Shown here one piece after another: positions 38,411 through 44,749 of a DNA stretch of 44,749 nt. The translations under genes and the position numbers were made by a program. Origin of the DNA: Zoogloea sp. (lineage in GTDB: Bacteria > Pseudomonadota > Gammaproteobacteria > Burkholderiales > Rhodocyclaceae); NCBI GenBank assembly GCA_016720685.1, contig JADKKC010000032.1:1-44749 (forward strand). The letters are read 5' to 3'. Each line of letters opens with the position of its first letter. The first letter of the stretch is position 1. The notes beneath the pieces were generated by a model that was given only the letters and a program-made list of their open reading frames with translations, searched no databases and was not told the origin of the DNA.

Positions 38411-38514
38411 GGGTAGGTCGGGTTAGCGCAGCGTAACCCGACATCGGACGTGTCCATCGATGTTCATGTTGGTGTCGGGTTACGCCCTGCGGGCTAACCC
38501 GACCTACCCGTGCT
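38411..38514. repeat. Class-C REP element, copy 1 (104 bp)
   Basis: Two hairpins: GTCGGGTTA..TAACCCGAC (loop GCGCAGCG) and GTCGGGTTA..TAACCCGAC (loop CGCCCTGCGGGC), joined by about 40 nt. The outer ends GGGTAGG and CCTACCC are complementary. GTAG borders both outer feet. 102 of 104 positions match copy 2 at 41914-42017, in the same orientation. Confidence 0.85.
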
Positions 38515-38558
38515 GGAGTCGCCCCTGCATCCGAACCCAACACGTCGACCAGCGCACT

Positions 38559-38614
38559 GGCGCAGTTTTCAAAACTGCGCCAAAATCGCGCCACACTCAT
38601 TTGAGAACTGCGCC
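38559..38614 (+). promoter_or_regulatory. Candidate operator of the degenerate Fic gene
   Basis: A perfect 23-bp palindrome with arms GGCGCAGTTTT and AAAACTGCGCC around one base (38559-38581), then a half-site TTGAGAACTGCGCC ending 38614. Corresponding positions are 32 bp apart (three helical turns). The half-site ends 3 nt before the ATG at 38618. Likely bound by the helix-turn-helix of the Fic protein itself. Confidence 0.6.
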
Positions 38615-38617
38615 ACG

Positions 38618-39994
38618 ATGACGCCTGCAGATCTTGTCGATACCCTCGCCGCTTCCGCTGCGGGCTTGACCCTGGCCGAGTTGCTCGCTCGGCACCCAGG
38701 CGTAGCGCGGCGCACAGCGCAGCGCTGGATCAGCCAGCTGATCGCCGAGGGGCGCATCACCGCGCAAGGTGAAGGCCGGGCACGGCGTTACCGCGCGGGC
38801 ATAGCCACGCAGCTCGAGGAACAAGCCCGGCCTGCCGCAACGCCACCCTGGGCAGGCATCATCCCGATATCGGCCGATAGCCGTGACATTCTGGCCTACA
38901 TCGAGCAAGCCATTCAGGCGCGCAAACCCGTTGGATACCAGCGAGACTTTCTGGAGCGCTACCAGCCCAATGTGACCTGCTATCTCTCCGAACCCCTGCG
39001 CAAGCAGTTGCACAGAATGGGGCGTACCGCCCAGGCCAGCGACCCGGCCGGCACCTACAGCAGGGCAATTCTGAATCGCCTCCTGATCGATCTGTCCTGG
39101 GCCTCCAGCCATCTGGAAGGCAACACCTACTCCCGCCTGGACACCCGGGAACTCATCGAGCATGGCCGCAGCGCCCACGGAAAAGGCACCATCGAAACGC
39201 AGATGATCCTCAACCACAAAACGGCCATCGAGCTGCTGGTTACACATATCGACACGGTGGGATTCGACCGCTTCACCCTGATGAACCTGCACAGCGCCCT
39301 GGCCGAAAACCTGCTGCCCAACCCGGCCGACGAAGGCCGGCTTCGCCTGCATGCAGTGGATATCGGCCTGAGCGTGTATCGCCCGCTGTCGGTGCCCGCG
39401 CAGATCGACAGCGCTTTCAACGCCCTGCTGGACAAGGCGAACCGGATCAGCGACCCCTTCGAACAATCATTTTTTGTAATGGTGCACTTGCCCTACCTGC
39501 AGCCCTTTGCCGACATCAACAAGCGCACATCCCGGCTGGCCGCCAACCTGCCCTTGTTCCGGGCCAATCTCTGCCCGCTGACCTTTCTCGACGTACCCGA
39601 AGAGGCCTACAGCCGCGCCACCCTGGGCGTGTATGAAATGACGCGCGTGGAACTGCTGCGCGATCTGTATGTATGGGCTTACGAGCGTTCGACTCAGGAA
39701 TACCTGGCCATCAAGCAGGACCTCGTCGAGCCCGACCCACTGCGCCTCGCCTGGCGGGAGCTGATCAAACAAACGATCCGGGATGTCGTGATAAGCCCGG
39801 ATGCGGACGGATTGTCGCTAATCGACGCAGCAGTTTCCGCCAAGGTCCCCAAGCCAGAACAAACCAATGTCAAAGCACTGATCGTGGAAGAACTGCGGCG
39901 ATTGCATGAAGGCGTACTGGCACGCTACGGCCTGCGGCCATCAGAATTCACGGCCTGGGAGACACAACAAAAATCGAAAGGCCAAGCCGTTTGA
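38618..39994 (+). CDS. HTH-Fic protein with degenerate Fic motif
   Basis: 458 aa. Residues ~1-60 form a winged helix-turn-helix (AELLARHPGVARRTAQRWISQLIAEGRI). The Fic domain follows (~90-370). The inhibitory-type motif S-x-x-x-E-G is SSHLEGN (Ser163, Glu167, Gly168). The Fic core reads QPFADINKRTSR (295-306): the catalytic His of HPFxxGNGRxxR is Gln295, and the two glycines are Ile300 and Lys302. AMPylation by the standard mechanism is therefore unlikely. A subgroup of Fic proteins shares this QPF..NKR form, so it may be a conserved variant rather than decay. The start at 38618 follows a palindromic operator. Confidence 0.85.
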   Translation: MTPADLVDTLAASAAGLTLAELLARHPGVARRTAQRWISQLIAEGRITAQGEGRARRYRAGIATQLEEQARPAATPPWAGIIPISADSRDILAYIEQAIQARKPVGYQRDFLERYQPNVTCYLSEPLRKQLHRMGRTAQASDPAGTYSRAILNRLLIDLSWASSHLEGNTYSRLDTRELIEHGRSAHGKGTIETQMILNHKTAIELLVTHIDTVGFDRFTLMNLHSALAENLLPNPADEGRLRLHAVDIGLSVYRPLSVPAQIDSAFNALLDKANRISDPFEQSFFVMVHLPYLQPFADINKRTSRLAANLPLFRANLCPLTFLDVPEEAYSRATLGVYEMTRVELLRDLYVWAYERSTQEYLAIKQDLVEPDPLRLAWRELIKQTIRDVVISPDADGLSLIDAAVSAKVPKPEQTNVKALIVEELRRLHEGVLARYGLRPSEFTAWETQQKSKGQAV

Positions 39995-40008
39995 TGTCGG
40001 GGCCGGAT

Positions 40009-40077
40009 GTAGGGGCGACTTCAGTCGCCCAGCGGTGCCTGATCAGCGAAGAAGCGGGCGACTGAAGTCGCCCCTAC
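40009..40077. repeat. Class-B REP doublet (BIME-like), copy 1
   Basis: Two inverted REPs with core GGGCGACTTCAGTCGCCC, each with GTAG at its outer foot (GTAGGGGCGAC..), around a 25-nt spacer. It lies between the Fic gene and the RAYT gene, 20 nt past the RAYT stop. Confidence 0.88.
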
Positions 40078-40096
40078 AACACCCCACCACAAGCAC

Positions 40097-40528
40097 CTAC
40101 AGCCAGATGGCATCCCAATGTGGGTAGTCACCGATGCGGGAAACGAGGCCGGCGCGAAGGGGATTCGCGACGATGTAACGGGCCGCGGCGAGCAAGTCGT
40201 CCTCTTCTCTCAAAGCTCGGTCGTGAAAAGCGCGTTGCCAGAGCGGGCCGCCCAGCCGGTGAGCGCTACGGCCCTTTAAGGCGCGGATCGTGTCCGACAG
40301 ATCGGCGTGCTCGCCCAGTTGCAACAGCCAGTGCAGGTGATCGGGCATCACAACCCAGGCCAGCGACGCGACTCCGCCTTGCTCCGCCAGGTGCCGCATT
40401 TCCCTCACCACGCAGCGTGCGCAAGCGAAATCTTCAAACACCGGGCGCCGACCGATAGTGGCCGTGGTGATCAGATAAATGCGCCCCGATTCGGAGTAGC
40501 GACCAACACGAAGAGCATCGCGAGTCAT
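40097..40528 (-). mobile_element. REP-associated tyrosine transposase (RAYT, Y1/IS200-like), intact
   Basis: 143 aa single-domain HUH enzyme, full for short RAYTs. The HUH motif is MPDHLHWLLQL (His64, His66) and the catalytic tyrosine is Tyr118 in AAARYIVANPLRAGLV. LWQRAFHDRALR is also typical. RAYTs are related to IS200/IS605 transposases and act on REP hairpins with a GTAG foot rather than mobilising their own gene. It is bracketed by class-B doublets at 40009-40077 and 40546-40614, the 'REPtron' arrangement. No ribosome site is visible before the ATG, so expression is probably low. Confidence 0.92.
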
Positions 40529-40545
40529 GGATGGCGTAGATAGCT

Positions 40546-40614
40546 GTAGGGGCGACTTCAGTCGCCCATCGGAGGTTGAGCAGCGAAAAAGCGGGCGACT
40601 GAAGTCGCCCCTAC
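40546..40614. repeat. Class-B REP doublet, copy 2
   Basis: Same layout as copy 1: GTAG-footed inverted REPs with core GGGCGACTTCAGTCGCCC and a 25-nt spacer with a similar GCAGCGAAAAAGC end. It lies 18 nt before the RAYT start. Confidence 0.88.
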
Positions 40615-40685
40615 AAACCCATCAACCGACGGGTTTGAAGCTGTCGGGTCTGAATCGGAATGACTGATCGGCTCCTCTCTATTGC

Positions 40686-40714
40686 TATACTCACAAAATA
40701 AAAAACTGAGTATA
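40686..40714 (+). promoter_or_regulatory. Palindromic operator/promoter of the nucleotidyltransferase gene
   Basis: TATACTCA (40686-40693) and TGAGTATA (40707-40714) form an 8-bp inverted repeat with centres 21 bp apart, in AT-rich DNA unlike the surroundings. It ends 5 nt before the ATG. TATACT or TATAAC can serve as the -10. Confidence 0.55.
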
Positions 40715-40719
40715 ACCGC

Positions 40720-41769
40720 ATGAAATCCACACCGCTTTCTCTCATCGCTCAAACAGCTTTCGCCCAGGTCGTTGAAGTTGCTCTCTCTGCCGATGTGATG
40801 CGATCAGTATCTGACTTGCCCGGCAGCTTCATCCCCAAAACCATCAAGGAACGGAAATACTGGTACTACCAGTTCTCTGAACCATCCGGCGCCCGTCGTC
40901 AGCTCTTTGTCGGCCCTGACAATGATGCTGTGCGGGCCTTGGTGGCCAAGTCACTCGAAGCTTCGTCGTCAGAATCGCTTGGGCCCCTTGTGCGATCTGC
41001 TGTGGCTTTGGGGAACGCCCAGGTTTTACCTCGGCATTTCAAGGTACTTCGGCGTCTTGCCGACTATGGATTTTTCCGAGCGGGTGGCGTGCTCATCGGC
41101 ACACATGCATTTTTGTCATACGGCAACATGCTGGGCCTGAAATGGGGGGTGGCGGATGCCTCCATGACGCACGACATCGACTTCGCCCATGCAGGAAAGA
41201 ACATCTCTCTGGCACTCAACGCCGGCATGACAGTGCAAACGCACGAGGCGATTCAGTCACTCGAAATGGGATTCTTGCCCGTTTCTGGCCTTGGTGGAAA
41301 AACGGGCGGGGCCTATCTCATCCCGAACGAAAAGGAATTCAGGCTTGATTTCCTGACGCCCGTCGGGCGTGATGGCGAAGTGCCTTATGAACACCCGGAC
41401 CTGCATGTGACGCTGCAGCCGCTTAAATTCATGGAGTACTCCCTTGAAAACGTTCAACAATCTGCACTGATTTGTGGCAATCAAGCAGTCATTGTCAATG
41501 TGCCCCATCCGGCCCGCTACGCTCTGCACAAACTGATTGTTGTCACCTTGAGAGAGGGGGCATTCCAGATCAAGACGCACAAGGACCTCATGCAGGCCGG
41601 CATGCTGTTGTCTGCACTTAAGGCAACTCGCCCCTGGGAAGTCGAAGATGCCTGGGAAGATCTGATATCTCGAGGAAAAGGCTGGTCCTCACGTGCAGGC
41701 CATGGAATGAAACAGCTTTGTCGAATGTTCCCGGAAGAGGAGTTCGATCAATGGCTCAGCGCACCGTAG
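40720..41769 (+). CDS. GSU2403-family nucleotidyltransferase-fold protein
   Basis: 349 aa. The nucleotidyltransferase core has AGGVLIGTHAFLSYGNMLG, the metal-binding DxD in MTHDIDFAHA (Asp152, Asp154) and a third acidic site in FRLDFLTPVG (Asp210). The residues ~1-110 before it (KERKYWYYQFSEP) are typical of the family. The biological role is not established; related folds include AbiEii-type toxin nucleotidyltransferases, so a toxin or defence role is an inference. Codon use is less GC-rich than in core genes nearby, which suggests acquisition. It has a dedicated palindromic promoter and sits between class-B REPs. No antitoxin-like partner ORF is seen. Confidence 0.85.
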   Translation: MKSTPLSLIAQTAFAQVVEVALSADVMRSVSDLPGSFIPKTIKERKYWYYQFSEPSGARRQLFVGPDNDAVRALVAKSLEASSSESLGPLVRSAVALGNAQVLPRHFKVLRRLADYGFFRAGGVLIGTHAFLSYGNMLGLKWGVADASMTHDIDFAHAGKNISLALNAGMTVQTHEAIQSLEMGFLPVSGLGGKTGGAYLIPNEKEFRLDFLTPVGRDGEVPYEHPDLHVTLQPLKFMEYSLENVQQSALICGNQAVIVNVPHPARYALHKLIVVTLREGAFQIKTHKDLMQAGMLLSALKATRPWEVEDAWEDLISRGKGWSSRAGHGMKQLCRMFPEEEFDQWLSAP

Positions 41770-41799
41770 GCTCAGCCATCTGGATCAAATGCGCTCCCT

Positions 41800-41868
41800 G
41801 TGGGGGCGACTTCAGTCGCCCAGCGGTGGCTGATCAACGAAGAACCGTGCGACTGAAGTCGCCCCTAC
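41800..41868. repeat. Class-B REP doublet, copy 3
   Basis: Core GGGCGACTTCAGTCGCCC on the left. The right REP (GCGACTGAAGTCGCCCC) has one diverged arm, and the left foot is GTGG rather than GTAG. It lies 31 nt past the nucleotidyltransferase stop. Confidence 0.82.
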
Positions 41869-41913
41869 AAAACCATCAACCGACGGGCTTGCCCAATCGC
41901 CTACCAGCAGCAT

Positions 41914-42017
41914 GGGTAGGTCGGGTTAGCGCAGCGTAACCCGACATCGGACGTGGCCATCGATGTTGATGTTGGTGTCGGGTTACGCCCTGCGGGCTAA
42001 CCCGACCTACCCGTGCT
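41914..42017. repeat. Class-C REP element, copy 2 (104 bp)
   Basis: Same double-hairpin structure and orientation as 38411-38514, differing at two positions (TGTCC/TGGCC and GTTCATG/GTTGATG). It lies 6 bp past the stop of the second Fic gene. Confidence 0.85.
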
Positions 42018-42023
42018 CATCCC

Positions 42024-43091
42024 TCACACCAGCCCGTACCACACCCCGCGACCAGCGCCATACTGCGTGAAGTGGCCAGCTTGAACGAGTTTTCGCAGGT
42101 GTAGCTTGACCGTGTTGCGGTTGGCTCCGGTTACCGTTACCGCATCTGCGACCGTAAGGCGTCCCCGCTCTCGGGCCAGTTCCAGAAGTTGCAGGGAGAG
42201 TTCCGGCATGGCTGCCAGGATTAGTTTTTCGCGTTCAACCTTCCCTTCCAGGCGTTTGACCTGGGACAACAGGGCACGCAGAAAAAAAACGACCCAAGGC
42301 TGCCAGTTCGCAGAGTCGGTGCGAATCGTGCCCTGAGTCTGGCGCAGGGCCAAGTAGTAGCCTTGTTTGTTCTGCTCGATGATGCTTTCGAGCGAACTGT
42401 ACGGCACGTAGGCATAGCCAGCCTGGAGCAGAAGAAGGGTTGTGAGGACGCGGGAAATTCGTCCATTCCCATCCTGGAACGGATGGATTTCCAGGAAAAC
42501 GACTACAAAAATCGATACAGCCAAAAGCGGATGAAGCGACTCAGCGTCCCGCGTTTCCCGATACCAAGCCACCAACTCCCCCATGAGTCGGGGAGTATCA
42601 AACGGGGTGGCGGTTTCAAAAATCACACCGACCTGTGCTCCCGCCTCATCAAAAGCAGCCACGCTGTTCGAGGTCGTCTTATAACTTCCCCGGTGCCAGG
42701 CGTCTTTTTCGCTGTGCACAAGGAGATCTCGGTGGAGTTGCTTGATGTGGTTCTCGGTGATGAGAACATGCTCCCAAGCTGAAAAGACGAGTTCCATCAC
42801 TTCGGCGTAGCCAGCAACCTCCTGTTCGTCCCGGCTGGAAAACGATTTTATTTCGAGGCGCGCCAGGAGGGATTCGACTTCCCGATCCGAAAGCTTGCTG
42901 CCCTCGATGCGAGTCGATGAACCGATACTTTCGATGGTGGCCACGCGGCGAAGAGCCAAGAGCCGTTCCGGCGCCAAGCTTCCCAGGGCACGCCAAGCGC
43001 CCTTGAACTCGTCGATCCGGGCGACGAGCGCGAGGATGTCTGGCGTGATGGATAAGGTATGGATATTGAACATACCCATTAATCTATCCAT
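42024..43091 (-). CDS. Fic family protein with canonical motif and C-terminal winged helix
   Basis: 355 aa. The inhibitory motif is STRIEG (Ser59..Glu63-Gly64), N-terminal as in class-II Fic proteins. The Fic core HPFQDGNGRISR (203-214) is intact, so AMP transfer to a target is expected. Residues ~295-350 form a winged helix-turn-helix (RLTVADAVTVTGANRNTVKLHLRKL, the recognition helix near 325-335). ATGs at 43091, 43079 and 43073 are all in frame and none has a ribosome site. Tandem 10-bp repeats cover the start region. The product of class-II Fic proteins is often autoregulatory or toxin-like; no partner gene is seen. Confidence 0.9.
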   Translation of the reverse strand: MDRLMGMFNIHTLSITPDILALVARIDEFKGAWRALGSLAPERLLALRRVATIESIGSSTRIEGSKLSDREVESLLARLEIKSFSSRDEQEVAGYAEVMELVFSAWEHVLITENHIKQLHRDLLVHSEKDAWHRGSYKTTSNSVAAFDEAGAQVGVIFETATPFDTPRLMGELVAWYRETRDAESLHPLLAVSIFVVVFLEIHPFQDGNGRISRVLTTLLLLQAGYAYVPYSSLESIIEQNKQGYYLALRQTQGTIRTDSANWQPWVVFFLRALLSQVKRLEGKVEREKLILAAMPELSLQLLELARERGRLTVADAVTVTGANRNTVKLHLRKLVQAGHFTQYGAGRGVWYGLV

Positions 43092-43104
43092 TTATATCCA
43101 TTTT
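43073..43104 (-). promoter_or_regulatory. Tandem repeats over the Fic start (candidate iterated operator)
   Basis: On the minus strand AAAATGGATA (43104-43095), TAAATGGATA (43094-43085) and a weaker TTAATGGGTA (43082-43073) lie in series. The first two are one helical turn apart. They contain three possible start codons. Confidence 0.45.
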
Positions 43105-43174
43105 TCAAACTATTTTAGGCTTTCAGCCTTTGCCGCCTCTTTCGTGAGCATCCGGTAGCCCGAAAGCGCTCCCT

Positions 43175-43243
43175 GTAGGGGCGACTTCAGTCGCCCATCG
43201 GTGCTTGATCAGCGAAGAAGCGGGCGACTGAAGTCGCCCCTAC
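43175..43243. repeat. Class-B REP doublet, copy 4
   Basis: GTAG-footed inverted REPs with core GGGCGACTTCAGTCGCCC around a 25-nt spacer (ATCGGTGCTTGATCAGCG..) close to that of copy 1. It lies 9 bp past the pgi stop. Confidence 0.88.
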
Positions 43244-43252
43244 AGTCCGGCC

Positions 43253-44749
43253 TCAAAAATCCCCGTATTCCCTGCACCAGGCAATCAGCGCGCGGGTGGA
43301 TTGATCCAGGCCTTCGGTATCGGATTCGCCGCGCAGCGCGGGAAGGAGGCGGCCGGCGAGCTGCTTGCCCAGCTCCACGCCCCATTGATCGAAAGAGTTG
43401 ATCCCCCAGATCACGCCCTGCACAAAAACCTTGTGCTCATACAGCGCCAGCAACAGCCCCAGATGGTAGGCATCGATGCGCGGCATGATGATCGTCGTCG
43501 ACGGCTGGTTGCCGGCAAAAACCTTATGGGGCAACAGCGCCGCCATCTGCTCGGCCGGCACACCGGCCGCCTCCAGTTCGGCACGCGCCTCTTCCTCGGT
43601 CTTGCCAAAAGCCAGCGCGGCGCTTTGTGCAAGAAAGTTGGCCATCAGCGGCGCCTGATGCCCCGGCAAGGGATGGTCGCTTTGCGCGCTGGCAATGAAA
43701 TCGCACGGAACCAGCCAGCCGCCCTGATGCAGGAGCTGGAAGAACGCATGCTGCCCGTTCGAGCCGATTTCACCCCACACAATCGGATTGGCCTGACACG
43801 ACAAGGGGCTGACCATCACGCCCCACCGTTTTGCCGTTCGACTCCATTTCAAGCTGCTGCAGGAAGGACGGCAAAAAGCGCAGGGACTCGTGATACGGCA
43901 ACACCGCACTGGTGCCCGCGCCCAGAAAGTTGGTGTTCCAGATCCCGATCAGCGCCATCAACACCGGCAGATTCTTCTCCAGCGGCGCCTCGCGAAAGTG
44001 GGTGTCCATCGCCTGCGCACCCGAAAGCAGACGCTCGAAACCGTTCATCCCGATCGCCAGCGCAATCGGCAAGCCCACCGCCGACCACAGCGAATAGCGC
44101 CCGCCCACCCAATCCCACAAACGGAAGACGTTCTGGGCCGGCAGCCCGAAGGCCCGCGCCTGCTCTTCATTGGCGGTGACCGCCACAAAATGCAGGGGCA
44201 GCGCCCGCTTCGCATCCTCCCCCGCCGCCGCACACAGCCACTCCCGGGCGGTATGGGCGTTGATCATGGTTTCTTGGGTCGTGAAGGTCTTGCTCGCCAC
44301 CACAAACAACGTGGAGTGCGGATCCAGCTGCTCGATCAGCTTGGCCAGGTGGGCACTGTCGATGTTCGACACGAAATGCATGTTAAGGCCCGGATGCTGG
44401 TAGGCCGACAGCGCCCGCACCACCACCTTCGGCCCCAGATCCGATCCGCCAATGCCGATATTCACCACATCCCGAATCGCCTCGCCGGAAAAACCCCGCC
44501 ACAGGCCGGCGCGCACCCGATCGGAAAACTGCCGCATGTGCGCCCGCACCGCGCGCACTTCCGGCATCACGTCCATCTCGGCATTGGGAAACGGCTCCAG
44601 CGTCAGGTGACGCAAGGCCGGATGCAGAACGGCACGGTCTTCGCTGAAATTGATCTTCTCACCGGAAAAGAACCGATCACGCCACGCGTCGAGCCCGGAA
44701 TCCCGCGCCAGCGCCAGCAGCAGATCAAGCGTTTCCAGATCCACGCGCT
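43253..44749 (-). CDS. pgi: Glucose-6-phosphate isomerase, 5' partial and frameshifted
   Basis: Interconverts glucose-6-phosphate and fructose-6-phosphate. The frame is open to the window edge, with about 45-50 N-terminal residues missing by family length. Visible landmarks are FSGEKINFSEDRAVLHPALR, NIGIGGSDLGPKVV, VASKTFTTQET, WVGGRYSLWSAVG and, after a frame change, NPIVWGEIGSNGQHAFFQLLHQG and SFDQWGVELGK. One extra base in the four-base run at 43805-43808 breaks the frame. Removing one C restores ..DGQPLSCQANPIVWGE. The homopolymer context suggests a sequencing error rather than true inactivation. A class-B REP follows the stop. Confidence 0.93.

Noticed and set aside
40120..40458. Plus-strand ORF across the RAYT gene
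   Set aside because: An antisense shadow of the RAYT, rich in Arg/Pro with no family resemblance.
40009..43243. Regularly spaced near-identical repeats suggesting a CRISPR array
   Set aside because: The repeats are palindromic doublets hundreds of bases to over a kilobase apart, with genes between them and related spacers; no cas genes are present.
43253..43909. Separate short gene encoding the C-terminal third of glucose-6-phosphate isomerase
   Set aside because: It has no start signal, and its sequence continues the upstream pgi frame exactly once one base of the homopolymer is removed.

Overview
The window is GC-rich chromosomal DNA, with most third codon positions G or C. Its gene complement points to a betaproteobacterium, most likely of the Rhodocyclales (Azoarcus/Thauera/Zoogloea type). 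This placement rests on recognised protein families and on recurring TGC-TAnnnT extended -10 promoters; no database search was run. No rRNA, tRNA or CRISPR array was seen.

Layout: 0-3.4 kb holds the end of metY (O-acetylhomoserine sulfhydrylase) convergent with leuA. leuA has a 315-nt leader with two small leucine-rich ORFs. 3.4-6.4 kb has an unrecognised conserved protein divergent from the thyA-folA pair. 6.5-9.5 kb has a basic amino acid decarboxylase and dcd. 9.6-15.9 kb has mrp plus a small lipoprotein gene, divergent from metG, then a small membrane protein, a SulP transporter and acylphosphatase. 16-26.2 kb carries a PAS3-GGDEF-EAL protein and a GAF-GGDEF diguanylate cyclase either side of a minus-strand block: rhomboid protease, CNNM/CBS protein, dnaE, wbuC. 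26.3-33.5 kb has a quinone oxidoreductase with a small exported protein, maeB, an orphan parA and uvrD. 33.6-34.2 kb has a small unknown gene with an unusually structured 5' leader. 35.0-38.4 kb is yajC-secD-secF. 38.4-43.2 kb is an accessory cluster, and pgi runs off the right edge.

The accessory cluster holds a Fic protein with a degenerate catalytic motif, an intact REP-associated tyrosine transposase (RAYT), a GSU2403-family nucleotidyltransferase and a canonical Fic protein. Each of the three nucleotidyltransferase-type genes has its own palindromic or iterated candidate operator at its start. Three families of REP-like palindromes thread through 27.7-43.2 kb: class A (core GTCGGACTTCAGTCCGAC), class B (core GGGCGACTTCAGTCGCCC) and class C (a 104-bp double hairpin). 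Class B brackets the intact RAYT, and class A surrounds a decayed RAYT at 34.4-34.8 kb.

Two housekeeping genes, dnaE and pgi, are each interrupted by a single-base indel. Sequencing or assembly error is the likeliest cause, but this needs checking. The most original signals are the leucine-rich and possibly leaderless uORF before leuA, the pseudoknot-capable leader at 33641-33708, and the REP/RAYT plus Fic/nucleotidyltransferase island.
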